From Bacteroidales bacterium (GTDB lineage Bacteria > Bacteroidota > Bacteroidia > Bacteroidales > UBA932), in the NCBI GenBank assembly GCA_016293535.1, contig JAEDEB010000002.1, forward strand, positions 1 through 64,000: a stretch of DNA of 64,000 nucleotides. Reading direction: 5' to 3'. Made by a program: the position numbers and the translations under genes. Positions within the stretch are counted from its first letter, which is position 1, and every line of letters begins with the position of its first letter. This document shows positions 17,244 to 27,524 of this stretch, piece after piece. The notes under the pieces are model-generated. The model had not been told where the DNA came from. It saw only the letters and a program-made list of their open reading frames with translations, and ran no database searches.

Positions 17244-17280
17244 AATTAACGATATTTGCACATTATCCACAACGCACGAA

Positions 17281-18429
<1,149 letters not shown>

Positions 18430-18469
18430 GACCCGGAAACCACGTAACAATCACTAAAATCCATAAACA

Positions 18470-19753
18470 ATGTCAAAGAAAAACTCAAACCTTGTGGCCA
18501 TCATCACAATGTGCTTCATCTTCGCGATGATCTCGTTCGTGACCAATATGGCCGCTCCATTCGGAAACATCTGGAAAGGCTCCTACGAATGGGCCGGAAT
18601 GATGGGTAACATGATGAACTTCGCCGCATACCTCTTCATGGGTGTTCCTGCCGGACGGCTTCTCATCAAAATCGGTTACAAAAAGACCACCCTCGCAGCC
18701 CTCGCTGTCGGCTTCATCGGTATCTGCATCCAGTGGCTCTCCAGCCGCAGTTTCCTTGCTGATGCCGCAATCTACGTATACCTCCTCGGCGCATTTGTGT
18801 GCGGATTCTGCGTATGTATGCTCAACACCGTGGTCAACCCTATGCTCAACATCCTCGGAGGCGGCGGAAACAAGGGCAACCAGTTCATCCAGATCGGAGG
18901 AACCCTCAACTCCCTCACCGGAACCCTCACTCCTCTGCTTGTAGGTGCTCTTATCGGAACAGTTACCGAAAAGACCGCGATGACCGACGTGGCTCCCCTC
19001 CTTTTCATTGCAATGGCAGTGTTCGCAGTTGCATTCATCATCATATCCATGGTCAGGATTCCGGAGCCTGCGCAGAACCGCGCTGCCGTCGAGTACGAGC
19101 ACAGCCCTTGGAAATTCCGTCACTTCGCTCTCGGCGCCGTTGCGATTTTCTTCTATGTGGGCATCGAGATAGGCATCCCCGCACAGCTCAACTTCTACCT
19201 CTCAGACGCAACTGAGAAGGGAGCGGGCATCCTGGAGAACGGCGCTGCCATAGGAGGCGCAATCGCTGCGATGTACTGGCTTCTGATGATGGTGGGCCGC
19301 GCTGCAAGTTCGGCGATCAGCGGCAAGATTTCCACCAAGGTTCAGCTCGCCACCGTTTCGTCTGTAGCCCTTGTGCTTGTGATAGTAGCGATCGTGCTTC
19401 CGAAGAGCATGGTGATTTCCATGCCGGGCTACAGCGTAGCTGACGGTTTCGCGCTCTTCCGCGTTCCTGCAAAGGCTCTCTTCCTCATCCTCTGCGGTCT
19501 CTGCACATCCATCATGTGGGGAGCCATCTTCAACCTCGCAGTCGAAGGTCTGGGCAAATACACCGAACAGGCAAGCGGTATCTTCATGATGATGGTTGTA
19601 GGCGGCGGCGTGATGCCTCTTATCCAGGAATTCCTCGCAAAGCAGGTCAGCTACATGGGCTCCTACTGGCTCGTGGTTGCAATGCTCGCGTTCATCCTCT
19701 TCTACGCTCTCTCTGGATGCAAAAACGTCAATAAGGATATAAAGATTGACTAA
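18470..19753 (+). CDS. Sugar MFS transporter, FucP/GluP type
   Basis: 427 residues with about 12 membrane segments of the fucose-galactose-glucose:H+ symporter branch of the major facilitator superfamily. The early pattern FGNIWKGSYEWAGMMGNMMN, the GRLLIKIGYKK loop and the C-terminal GAIFNLAVEGLGKYTEQASG are visible. The adjacent ROK sugar kinase supports uptake of glucose or a related hexose and immediate phosphorylation. The substrate is not provable from sequence. Confidence 0.88.
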   Translation: MSKKNSNLVAIITMCFIFAMISFVTNMAAPFGNIWKGSYEWAGMMGNMMNFAAYLFMGVPAGRLLIKIGYKKTTLAALAVGFIGICIQWLSSRSFLADAAIYVYLLGAFVCGFCVCMLNTVVNPMLNILGGGGNKGNQFIQIGGTLNSLTGTLTPLLVGALIGTVTEKTAMTDVAPLLFIAMAVFAVAFIIISMVRIPEPAQNRAAVEYEHSPWKFRHFALGAVAIFFYVGIEIGIPAQLNFYLSDATEKGAGILENGAAIGGAIAAMYWLLMMVGRAASSAISGKISTKVQLATVSSVALVLVIVAIVLPKSMVISMPGYSVADGFALFRVPAKALFLILCGLCTSIMWGAIFNLAVEGLGKYTEQASGIFMMMVVGGGVMPLIQEFLAKQVSYMGSYWLVVAMLAFILFYALSGCKNVNKDIKID

Positions 19754-19760
19754 TTGTCAG

Positions 19761-19777
19761 GTAATCTTCAAAATTAC
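19761..19777 (+). repeat. Post-stop GTAATCTTCAAAA motif, small hairpin
   Basis: GTAATCTTCAAAATTAC forms GTAAT/ATTAC arms with a 7-base loop, 8 bases after the symporter stop codon. It is one of five related sites in the window. Confidence 0.5.
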
Positions 19778-19785
19778 TAACCACA

Positions 19786-20778
19786 ATGGAAGAACTCAAC
19801 GAATTAAAAGATTATACAATGGATTCATACGTAGTTGGAATTGACGTGGGAGGCCAGACCTCCAAGATTGGCGTCGTGGACGCCCGTGGCGATGTCCTCG
19901 CCCAGAAGGTTATTCGTACTGATACCTACGGAACCGATGCCGATGCATATATCAAAGCACTTGCAGCCGCAGTCAAGGAAACCATCAAAGACTCCGGCAA
20001 GGAAGGCCTCATCAGGGGCATAGGCGTAGGAGCTCCCAACGGAAACTTCTACACCGGCGAAGTGGCTTTCGCTCCTAACATCGCATGGGCTGCAAATCAG
20101 GCAGTTCCTTTCGCCAAGCTCCTCTCGGAGGAGATGGGAGGCATCCCTGTTTCCCTCACGAATGACGCCAACGCCGCCGCTGTCGGTGAAATGACCTACG
20201 GAGCCGCCCGCGGAATGAAGAACTTCATAATGATCACTCTCGGAACCGGAGTAGGCAGCGGAATCGTAATCAACGGTCAGGTAGTTTACGGCCACGACGG
20301 CTTCGCAGGCGAACTCGGGCACGTTTGCGTGGTACGCCATAACGGCCGCCAGTGCGGCTGCGGCCGCTCAGGTTGCCTCGAGGCATACTGCTCCGCAACG
20401 GGTGTTGCACGTACCGCACGCGAGTGGCTTGAGATGAGCAATGAGCCTTCTCTGCTGCGCGACGTTGACAAAATTTCTTCCAAGGATGTGTACGACGCAG
20501 CCAAGGAAGGCGATGCCGTGGCACTCAAGATTTTCGAATATACCGGCACCCTTCTGGGAACTGCATTCTCCGACTTCATCGCATTCAGCGCTCCGGAGGC
20601 AATAGTCCTCTTCGGCGGTCTTGCAAGAAGCAAGGAGTTCCTGACCGAGCATATCGAGAAGGCGATGAACGACAATGTCCTCAAGATCTGGAAGAACAAG
20701 GTAAAACTTGTCTACTCTTCCCTCAAGGAGTCTGACGCCGCCATACTCGGAGCTTCGGCCCTCGCCTGGGAACTTTAG
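19786..20778 (+). CDS. ROK family glucokinase
   Basis: 330 residues. ROK kinases phosphorylate hexoses with ATP. The N-terminal phosphate motif GIDVGGQTSKIG, the substrate motif LTNDANAAAVGE, LGTGVGSGIV, and the zinc-binding GHVCV...CGCGRSGCLEAYCS cluster are all present. A second in-frame ATG at codon 12 (19819) is a possible start. Placed 32 bases after the sugar symporter, it is likely a glucokinase feeding glycolysis and the glycogen operon. Confidence 0.9.
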   Translation: MEELNELKDYTMDSYVVGIDVGGQTSKIGVVDARGDVLAQKVIRTDTYGTDADAYIKALAAAVKETIKDSGKEGLIRGIGVGAPNGNFYTGEVAFAPNIAWAANQAVPFAKLLSEEMGGIPVSLTNDANAAAVGEMTYGAARGMKNFIMITLGTGVGSGIVINGQVVYGHDGFAGELGHVCVVRHNGRQCGCGRSGCLEAYCSATGVARTAREWLEMSNEPSLLRDVDKISSKDVYDAAKEGDAVALKIFEYTGTLLGTAFSDFIAFSAPEAIVLFGGLARSKEFLTEHIEKAMNDNVLKIWKNKVKLVYSSLKESDAAILGASALAWEL

Positions 20779-20782
20779 AGAA

Positions 20783-21832
20783 TCATATGTGCTCGACTTC
20801 CGGGGAGAGTTCAATGCCGAAACGGCTTCTGACAGAGACCCGGACCTTATCCTCGAGAGCGATGATTTCCTCCGGAAGGGCACGCCCGGTTGCATTGACT
20901 ATTACAAGAGGCTGCTTTTCGTAGACTGCCGCATTGCCGCTGCGCCTGCCCTTCCATCCGCACTGCTCTATGAGCCAGGCGGCGGGTATCTTGACCATTG
21001 GAGCCCCGTCAGACCCGGAGACTTCATAATGGGGAACAGTCACATCCGGACCTATCGAAGTCCTTGCCTCGGCAAGGACTTCATTATATTTATCCACGCT
21101 TACGACAGGGTTCTTGAAGAAACTGCCGGCGCTCCCCATTTCGCTTACCTCAGGGAGCTTGGACTTGCGTATTGAAGTGATGGCTTCCCGCACCAGAGCG
21201 GGGGTCAGGGGCTGTCCGCCCGCTTCGACCGCCGCCTTCACCGGACCATATCCAAGGACGGGAGCAGCCTTGCGGCTGAATGCGAATACTACATGGGTAA
21301 TGATATATCTTCCCTGGCACCCGGGCGACTTGAACATTGAATCGCGATAGCCGTATCCGCATTCGGACACGTCGAAATGGACAAACTCCCCGCTGACGGT
21401 ATCATAGGCATAGACCGTGCGGATGATATCCTTGGCTTCAACTCCGTATGCTCCGATATTCTGTACCGCGGATGCGCCCACCTCTCCCGGTATGTGGGAA
21501 AGGTTCTCCGGTCCCCAGAGACCGCGCCCGGCCGCCCATTCACACAGGTCATCGAAGACCACACCCGAACCGGCGGATACAAGGACTTCATCTCCCTCGC
21601 CGCCTATTTCCTCGATGAAGCGGACTGCCGAATGGAGAATGGTCCCGTTGAAGTCGCGGGTGAAAAGGATATTGCTTCCAGCACCTATATGCTTGACAGG
21701 CTGGAGCATATCCTCGAAATCGAGGCTGAGAAGGTCGACTATGCTGTCATATTCAATGAATATGCGGCATGAGACTTTCATCCTGAAAGTGTTGCACGCG
21801 CTGAGGTCCCGGGAGTAGGTTTTCGTAATCAT
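20783..21832 (-). CDS. murB: UDP-N-acetylenolpyruvoylglucosamine reductase
   Basis: 349 residues, type I MurB. Reduces UDP-GlcNAc-enolpyruvate to UDP-MurNAc with FAD/NADPH, the second committed step of peptidoglycan synthesis. FAD-site motifs HIGAGSNILF and IPGEVGASAVQNIGAYG, the catalytic Ser in GSAGSFFKNP and a C-terminal Glu (SPEVEHI) are visible. ATG 21832 is preferred to a TTG three codons earlier. Divergent from murA, which makes its substrate, and convergent with the ROK kinase 4 bases away. Confidence 0.95.
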   Translation of the reverse strand: MITKTYSRDLSACNTFRMKVSCRIFIEYDSIVDLLSLDFEDMLQPVKHIGAGSNILFTRDFNGTILHSAVRFIEEIGGEGDEVLVSAGSGVVFDDLCEWAAGRGLWGPENLSHIPGEVGASAVQNIGAYGVEAKDIIRTVYAYDTVSGEFVHFDVSECGYGYRDSMFKSPGCQGRYIITHVVFAFSRKAAPVLGYGPVKAAVEAGGQPLTPALVREAITSIRKSKLPEVSEMGSAGSFFKNPVVSVDKYNEVLAEARTSIGPDVTVPHYEVSGSDGAPMVKIPAAWLIEQCGWKGRRSGNAAVYEKQPLVIVNATGRALPEEIIALEDKVRVSVRSRFGIELSPEVEHI

Positions 21833-21838
21833 CGGAGC

Positions 21839-21846
21839 CAAAGTTA
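21839..21846 (-). promoter_or_regulatory. -7 element for murB
   Basis: The minus-strand octamer TAACTTTG fits TAnnTTTG and lies 6 bases before the murB ATG. No TTTG at the expected upstream distance is seen. Confidence 0.45.
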
Positions 21847-21854
21847 AGAAGGTT

Positions 21855-21887
21855 TTTGGGTTTGTGACCGGCTAATGTCTATATTTG
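21855..21887 (+). promoter_or_regulatory. Promoter for murA
   Basis: TTTG (21855-21858), 21 bases, then TATATTTG (21880-21887), a full match to the consensus. The murA ATG is at 21906. The -33 element lies only 8 bases from the murB -7 box, so the two promoters are packed back to back. Confidence 0.7.
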
Positions 21888-21905
21888 TGGAACAGTTGTG
21901 AAGAA

Positions 21906-23222
21906 ATGAGTTCATTCGTAATAGAAGGCGGGCATAAGCTCAGCGGGACAATACACCCTCAGGGTGCGAAAAACGAGGCCCTCGAGGTCATCAGCGCGGT
22001 ACTCCTTACTGACGAGGAGGTCGTAATCTCGAACATTCCGGAGATTCTCGACGTCAAGAATCTCATACTTGTGCTCGAAGGGATGGGGGTAAAGGTCCGC
22101 CGTCTCGAAAAGGGAAAGTACAGTTTCAAGGCAGACGAAATCGACAGGGACTACATAGTGAGCGGGGAATTCGTGCGCAAGTGTGCATTTCTGCGTGGCT
22201 CGGTGATGGTGGTCGGTCCGCTTCTGGCGCGTTTCGGGCGCGCATATTTCCCGAAGCCGGGCGGCGACAAGATTGGACGCCGGAGGGTCGACACCCACAT
22301 CCAGGGCATGGTCAATCTCGGAGCTGAACTCAGCTACGATGAGAAGATGAGGGCATTCTACCTGTCGGTTCCTCAGGGCAGGAGACTTGAGGGCAGTTAT
22401 ATGCTTCTGGACGAGGCTTCTGTCACCGGCACGGCGAATATCCTGATGGCAGCCACTCTCGCAAAGGGAGAGACAACCATCTACAATGCCGCTTGCGAGC
22501 CTTATGTCCAGCAGCTCAGCCGCCTGCTTGTTGCGATGGGAGCCGAAATCAGCGGCATAGGTTCCAACCTCCTGCGCATCAAGGGAGTCGAAAGGCTCCA
22601 CGGAGCCGCGCACGTCATCCTGCCTGATATGATCGAGGTAGGCTCTTTCATAGGTATGGCAGCCCTGACCCAGAGTTCCATCACGATAAAGAATGTCTCA
22701 TACGAAAATCTCGGCATCATTCCGGAATGTTTCCGCCGCCTCGGCATCAAGCTGGAACAGCGCGGCGACGACATATTCGTCCCTTCCCAGGACCACTATG
22801 TCATAGATTCTTTCCTCGACGGGTCCATAATGACTCTCGCAGATGCGCCCTGGCCGGGGCTGACGCCTGACCTTCTTTCGGTCATGCTCGTCGTGGCCAC
22901 ACAGTGCAAGGGCAGTGTGCTGATACACCAGAAGATGTTCGAGAGCCGCCTTTTCTTTGTGGACAAGCTCATAGATATGGGCGCACAGATCATTCTCTGC
23001 GATCCTCACCGCGCTGTGGTAATCGGTCACGACCACAATTTCCAGCTCAGGGCAGGAAAAATGCTTTCCCCTGACATCCGTGCGGGAATAGCGCTTCTGA
23101 TTGCCGCAATGTCAGCAAAGGGCACGAGCACCATCAGCAATATAGAGCAGATTGACCGCGGATACGAGGACATCGAGGGACGCCTGAATGCCCTTGGGGC
23201 CCATATAACCCGCGAGGGATAG
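21906..23222 (+). CDS. murA: UDP-GlcNAc 1-carboxyvinyltransferase with Cys-to-Asp active site
   Basis: 438 residues. MurA adds enolpyruvate from PEP to UDP-GlcNAc. K22-N23 in GAKNEAL match the substrate residues of E. coli MurA. The active-site loop reads PGGDKIGRRRVD, so the position of E. coli Cys115 is D121 and Arg120 corresponds to R126. Cys-to-Asp MurA enzymes are active but insensitive to fosfomycin, as known for Mycobacterium and Chlamydia. The start at ATG 21906 was chosen over an upstream alternative because the promoter overlaps that one. Converges with the methyltransferase gene, 10 bases away. Confidence 0.95.
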   Translation: MSSFVIEGGHKLSGTIHPQGAKNEALEVISAVLLTDEEVVISNIPEILDVKNLILVLEGMGVKVRRLEKGKYSFKADEIDRDYIVSGEFVRKCAFLRGSVMVVGPLLARFGRAYFPKPGGDKIGRRRVDTHIQGMVNLGAELSYDEKMRAFYLSVPQGRRLEGSYMLLDEASVTGTANILMAATLAKGETTIYNAACEPYVQQLSRLLVAMGAEISGIGSNLLRIKGVERLHGAAHVILPDMIEVGSFIGMAALTQSSITIKNVSYENLGIIPECFRRLGIKLEQRGDDIFVPSQDHYVIDSFLDGSIMTLADAPWPGLTPDLLSVMLVVATQCKGSVLIHQKMFESRLFFVDKLIDMGAQIILCDPHRAVVIGHDHNFQLRAGKMLSPDIRAGIALLIAAMSAKGTSTISNIEQIDRGYEDIEGRLNALGAHITREG

Positions 23223-23232
23223 CGGCAGACAA

Positions 23233-23877
23233 CTATTTTTTACGGATCAGGTTGAGGCCGTCGCGAAGCGGCAGAATCACCGACTCCACCCGTGGATCGG
23301 CTGCTACCTTCCTGTTGAATTCGTCGATGCCGAGAGTCTGTCTGTCCTGCGGCATAGGGTCCAGGGCCACTTTCCCGTCCCACAGCACATTGTCACCCAG
23401 TATCCAGCCTCCCGGACGCACGAGGTCGAAGACCAGATCGTAGTATTCGGGGTATTCCCTCTTGTTTGCATCTATGAACACAAGGTCGTATGGATCGTGT
23501 CCTTCACCGGCCGCGAAACGGCGCAGCGTATCCTTGCAGTCGCCGATGTGCAGGCTTATGCGCCCGGACAAGCCGGCGCGGACGAAGCCTTCCAGTATGA
23601 GATCTTCGAGTTCATCGTTGATTTCGAGGGTGTCGAGATGCCCGTCCTGCGGCATCCCCGAAGCCAGGCAGATTGCGGAATAGCCTGTGAAAGTTCCGAG
23701 TTCGAGTATGCGCCTGGCTCCGGTCATGCGGACCACCATTTCGAGAAAACGGCCCTGAACAGCCCCCGAGAGCATACGGGCGTGGTTGGTCCGCAGATTG
23801 GTCTGGCGCTGTAGCCAGGCAAGAGCCTCACTCTGTGGCTCGGAGTGCTCCAATATGTACCTATCCAGCGCTTCCAC
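23233..23877 (-). CDS. Class I SAM O-methyltransferase
   Basis: 214 residues of the caffeoyl-CoA/catechol O-methyltransferase-like family (Methyltransf_3). The SAM motif LELGTFTGYSAICLA (about 58-72), the acidic DTLEIND strand, DLVFIDANKREYPEYYD with metal-binding Asp, and DNVLWDGKV are visible. The substrate is unknown; tRNA-hydroxyuridine methyltransferase TrmR is a related family with similar motifs. It starts at a GTG that overlaps the lptB stop codon by one base, so it is probably expressed with lptB and dnaX. Confidence 0.85.
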   Translation of the reverse strand: MEALDRYILEHSEPQSEALAWLQRQTNLRTNHARMLSGAVQGRFLEMVVRMTGARRILELGTFTGYSAICLASGMPQDGHLDTLEINDELEDLILEGFVRAGLSGRISLHIGDCKDTLRRFAAGEGHDPYDLVFIDANKREYPEYYDLVFDLVRPGGWILGDNVLWDGKVALDPMPQDRQTLGIDEFNRKVAADPRVESVILPLRDGLNLIRKK

Positions 23878-24704
23878 TACAGTTTCCCCTCTTCCTCAGT
23901 CACAGCGTCAGAGGCCTCCTCTGTCACAGTCTTGGCGGCGGCACCCTCGTTCTTGAGACGTATCTTCTCGAATGCATCGGAACGCTTGAGGACGAAGTTC
24001 GAACCGAGGTACTTGGTCCTTACCTCCTCGTCGGCAGCGAGTTCCTCAGGGGTTCCGCTCTGCAGTATGTTGCCTTCATAGAGCAGATAGGCGCGGTCAA
24101 TGATCGCGAGGGTCTCACCGACATTATGGTCAGTGATGATGACACCTATGTTCTTGTATTTGAGGCGCGCAATGATGTGCTGGATATCCTCGACTGCAAT
24201 GGGGTCCACTCCGGCGAAAGGCTCGTCCAAAAGAATGAACTTTGGGTCGATGGCGAGGGCCCGTGCGATCTCACAGCGGCGGCGCTCACCTCCGGAGAGT
24301 TGGATTCCGAGGCTCTTGCGCACCTTGTGGAGGTTGAATTCGTCTATGAGGGACTCGAGCCTTTCCTTCCTTTCAGCCTTGGTGTAATGAGACATCTCCA
24401 TAACCGACATGATGTTGTCCTCGACTGAAAGCTTGCGGAAGACCGAGGCTTCCTGCGCGAGGTAGCCTATGCCTTTCTGTGCCCTCTTGTACATAGGAAG
24501 GTCCGTGATGTCCTCGTCGTCAAGGTAGGTCCTTCCGGAGTTCGGGACTATCAGTCCAGTAATCATATAGAAGGAAGTCGTCTTTCCCGCTCCGTTGGGG
24601 CCGAGGAAGCCGACGATTTCACCCTGGTTCACTTCCATCGAGACGCCCTTGACCACAGTCCGGACGCCATATTTCTTCACAAGGTTCTCACATCTGAGTT
24701 TCAT
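23877..24704 (-). CDS. lptB: LPS export ABC transporter ATPase
   Basis: 275 residues. LptB powers extraction of LPS from the inner membrane with LptF/G. Walker [10 protein letters not shown], the Q-loop region [17 protein letters not shown], signature LSGGERRR, Walker [14 protein letters not shown] and the switch His in TDHNV are intact. The C-terminal about 35 residues beyond SNFVLKR are Ala/Glu/Thr-rich and extend past the usual 240-residue length. No lptF/G/A/C genes are in the window. It follows dnaX by 34 bases. Confidence 0.93.
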   Translation of the reverse strand: MKLRCENLVKKYGVRTVVKGVSMEVNQGEIVGFLGPNGAGKTTSFYMITGLIVPNSGRTYLDDEDITDLPMYKRAQKGIGYLAQEASVFRKLSVEDNIMSVMEMSHYTKAERKERLESLIDEFNLHKVRKSLGIQLSGGERRRCEIARALAIDPKFILLDEPFAGVDPIAVEDIQHIIARLKYKNIGVIITDHNVGETLAIIDRAYLLYEGNILQSGTPEELAADEEVRTKYLGSNFVLKRSDAFEKIRLKNEGAAAKTVTEEASDAVTEEEGKL

Positions 24705-24719
24705 AGTCTTCAGCTGCAG

Positions 24720-24738
24720 GTAATGTTTTGAAGATTAC
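24720..24738 (-). repeat. Post-stop GTAATCTTCAAAA motif, small hairpin
   Basis: Directly after the dnaX TAA, the coding strand reads GTAATCTTCAAAACATTAC, with GTAAT/ATTAC arms. The first 13 bases are identical to the site after the sugar symporter. Confidence 0.5.
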
Positions 24739-26592
24739 TTATTTGAGGATTCCGTCAACGTCTTTCATCAGTTTGCGGAGCTCGGGATTCGAATTGGCCA
24801 TGACAGCGAGTTTCTCGTCCGGAGTATATGCTTCGCGAAGCGTGCCCTGGGATTCGACCTTCCCGACATCAAGTTTGAGCGCGCTCCATCTGAGCAGTTC
24901 ATTGAGCCTGAGCTGGAGTTTGGAAAGTGCATTTGAACGTATCCAGCTCACTTGGGAGTCGTTTGCAACCTTGAAGGTCATAGTCATGGTGCCGTCGCCG
25001 TTGTCCTCAATTTCGACTTCGGAGTTGGCTATCGCATTGGAAAGGCGCGGCTTGTCCGAGAATATTTCGGCGCATTCCCTCCATTTGGCGAGTATCTCGT
25101 CCCTTTCCGGTGCATCCATGCGTTCGTCTGCGTTCTCGCCTGTGGCAGCGGGTGCATCTTCGGAGAGCATCGAGCCTAAGGAGAAGCCGGCCGAGCGGCG
25201 TCTGCGGCGCGGTGCCTCGTCCGTGGCGGCTGGAGCCGGCGCGGCTGCTGGCTGCTGTGCGGCGGCCGGGATCCGTCCTGTCGAATCCGTCTGCGCCTGC
25301 TGGGACGGCTCGACGGCTGGAGCCGACTGCGGTGCTGCGGGTTGTGCGGCTGGAGCCGGTTGAGCTGGCTGCGGTGCTGCGGGCTGTGCGGCAGAAACCG
25401 GTGTAGCGGCAGGCTGAGCGGCGGGAACCGATGCAGCGGCAGGCTGTGCGGCGGAAACCGGTGTGGCGGCAGGCTGAGCGGCAGGCTGAGCGGCGGGAGA
25501 TGAGAGAAGGAAGGAGAGTTTCATCAGGGCGAACTCGATATGGAGCCGCGGATTTACGCTTGCCCTGTAACCGGACTCGCATTGAGAGGTGACGGCAAGG
25601 GCGTCATAAAGGAATTTGACAGAACATCTCATAGCCTGCTCCGCATACTGGCGCTTGAGGGAGTCTGGAAGTTCGAGCAGGGATTCCAGACCTGCAGTCC
25701 TGCTGACAAGCAGATTCCTGAAATGGCTGCTCAGGGCGGCCACGAAATGGAGAGCATTGAAGCCCTTGGCGAGTATGGCGTCGAACTTCAGCAGAGCTGC
25801 CGGATAATCCCCCTTCAGAAAATCCTCGACGAGGGCGAAACAATGCTCATAGCTGAGCACGTTCAGGTTCTTGAGCACATCTTCATATTTGACGGCGTTC
25901 CCGCAGAAGGCCACTGTCTGGTCGAAAATGGTAAGGGCGTCACGCATCGCTCCGTCCGCCTTCTGCGCAATCACGTGAAGGGATTCGTCATCGATGGTCA
26001 CCGACTCCCTGTCCGCAATCATCCTGAGGTTCCGTACTATGTTGTCTACGGTTATCCTGTTGAAGTCGTAGGTCTGGCAACGGGACAGTATGGTAGGAAG
26101 AATCTTGTGCTTCTCGGTGGTGGCGAGTATGAAGATTGCGTGCGCAGGGGGTTCCTCGAGGGTCTTGAGAAAGGCGTTGAAGGCAGCCTGCGAGAGCATA
26201 TGGACCTCGTCTATGATATAGACGCTGTATTTTCCGACCTGAGGCGCGACGCGCACCTGATCTATGAGGGTCTTGATATCCTCTACGCCGTTGTTGGATG
26301 CGGCATCCAGTTCGTGTATGCAGTAGGAGCGGCCTTCCGCAAAGGAACGGCAGGACTCGCACTCTCCGCAAGGTTCCATATCCGCGCTCGGATTGGAACA
26401 GTTTATCATCTTCGCAAAAATCCTGGCCGTCGTGGTCTTTCCCACTCCTCGCGGCCCGCAGAAGAGATATGCATGCGCAAGCTGCCCCCTCAGTATGGAA
26501 TTCTTGAGGGTGACTGCAATATTGTCCTGACCGATCAGGGTAGCAAAATTCTCTGGCCTGTACTTTCTGGCCGAAACGATATACTCAGACAT
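24739..26592 (-). CDS. dnaX: DNA polymerase III subunit gamma/tau
   Basis: 617 residues, the clamp-loader ATPase. P-loop GPRGVGKT (46-53), zinc-binding cysteines C65, C75, C78 and C81, a DEVHMLS box and the arginine-finger SRC motif are visible. After the collar domain (to about 365) comes an 85-residue linker of repeated AAQPAA-type units rich in Ala, Pro and Gln, then a short tau-like C-terminal domain that ends VDGILK. No shorter gamma-specific gene is evident. Likely cotranscribed with lptB and the methyltransferase. Confidence 0.95.
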   Translation of the reverse strand: MSEYIVSARKYRPENFATLIGQDNIAVTLKNSILRGQLAHAYLFCGPRGVGKTTTARIFAKMINCSNPSADMEPCGECESCRSFAEGRSYCIHELDAASNNGVEDIKTLIDQVRVAPQVGKYSVYIIDEVHMLSQAAFNAFLKTLEEPPAHAIFILATTEKHKILPTILSRCQTYDFNRITVDNIVRNLRMIADRESVTIDDESLHVIAQKADGAMRDALTIFDQTVAFCGNAVKYEDVLKNLNVLSYEHCFALVEDFLKGDYPAALLKFDAILAKGFNALHFVAALSSHFRNLLVSRTAGLESLLELPDSLKRQYAEQAMRCSVKFLYDALAVTSQCESGYRASVNPRLHIEFALMKLSFLLSSPAAQPAAQPAATPVSAAQPAAASVPAAQPAATPVSAAQPAAPQPAQPAPAAQPAAPQSAPAVEPSQQAQTDSTGRIPAAAQQPAAAPAPAATDEAPRRRRRSAGFSLGSMLSEDAPAATGENADERMDAPERDEILAKWRECAEIFSDKPRLSNAIANSEVEIEDNGDGTMTMTFKVANDSQVSWIRSNALSKLQLRLNELLRWSALKLDVGKVESQGTLREAYTPDEKLAVMANSNPELRKLMKDVDGILK

Positions 26593-26598
26593 AGCTCA

Positions 26599-26606
26599 CA
26601 AATATA
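26599..26606 (-). promoter_or_regulatory. -7 element for dnaX
   Basis: The minus-strand octamer TATATTTG ends 7 bases before the dnaX ATG at 26592. No clear TTTG lies 19-21 bases upstream. Confidence 0.45.
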
Positions 26607-26665
26607 GGCATTCTTTTTGTATCTTTACCGCGGCTTCGGAACGTGAGAAAACAATACTACAAACT

Positions 26666-27517
26666 ATGAGAAGAATCATATCCGCGGCACTCGCCGTACT
26701 TGTTTCGACGGCGATGTTCGCACAGGCTCAGATTACCACCAAGAAGATGAGAATCGCCGATTTCAAGGACAAGACCACCAAGGTCGTCCTCACCGGCAGC
26801 ACCATGTTTGACGGCATTTACCAGCAAAAAGTGAAGGCCGCATGGACCGTGTCCCCTTACGAGTTCTGCACACAGGCCGATTTCGAGGCGCTCAAGAGCA
26901 ACCCTGACTATTATTTCCTCGTTGTGGTCAGCGGGAAGTTCAGAAAAGAGTCCGAGCCGGGCATAGAGATGCTTACCCTCATGAAGGGTGGCGTCGGTTC
27001 GGAAGAGGGCGTCGACGGAATGTTCGACATAGTATCCGTTCCACTGCGTCCTATCGGAGGCAGCGGCGGAAGGGAGTACGCTATGCTTCCGGCACTGTTG
27101 AACATAATACAGCAGAACACGTTGGACTCCATGGAGACCGATGTGAGCGGGTACATGGGTCTGGGCAACTATATGATCAATCTCCCGAAGACCAAGGATA
27201 TGGAAATCGTATTCGCCGACGGCGACATTGCGCCGCAGGTATCCGTTGGCAGCAGGAACCTTTACCTGCGAGACGGCATGATCTCGATGGAGGACAGCGA
27301 CGATGTGGATGATCTGATGAGGGAGGGAGTTGCCGGAAAGGTGGTAAGCTACACCGTCGCCCCTGAAGGTGCAAAGCCCGGTTCATACTGCTTCAAGATG
27401 CTCATAGGCACGGAAGACAACACCCTCTACTTCTTCAAGAAACACAAGATCAGCGCAAAGTTCGGAGCAGGCTTCCTTGAGGAGGATCTCAAGAAGATAG
27501 CATCCGTGAGAAAGTAA
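26666..27517 (+). CDS. Secreted protein of unknown function
   Basis: 283 residues with a clear signal peptide (about 1-21, FAQAQ). The mature chain is mixed alpha/beta with no motif I recognise. It contains a Gly-rich GGSGGREYAMLP stretch near 131-142 and two acidic patches (FADGDIAP, MEDSDDVDD). It lies 7 bases before an M16 peptidase gene on the same strand and may be its partner in the periplasm, but that is only a context inference. Confidence 0.75.
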   Translation: MRRIISAALAVLVSTAMFAQAQITTKKMRIADFKDKTTKVVLTGSTMFDGIYQQKVKAAWTVSPYEFCTQADFEALKSNPDYYFLVVVSGKFRKESEPGIEMLTLMKGGVGSEEGVDGMFDIVSVPLRPIGGSGGREYAMLPALLNIIQQNTLDSMETDVSGYMGLGNYMINLPKTKDMEIVFADGDIAPQVSVGSRNLYLRDGMISMEDSDDVDDLMREGVAGKVVSYTVAPEGAKPGSYCFKMLIGTEDNTLYFFKKHKISAKFGAGFLEEDLKKIASVRK

Positions 27518-27524
27518 TCTGCAG

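Noticed and set aside
24739..26592. Programmed frameshift making a short gamma subunit in dnaX
   Set aside because: I saw no clear slippery A-AAA-AAG site with a downstream hairpin in the linker region, though I did not scan it exhaustively.
25540..26607. 355-codon open frame opposite dnaX
   Set aside because: Antisense to the conserved ATPase domain; a shadow of dnaX codon usage.
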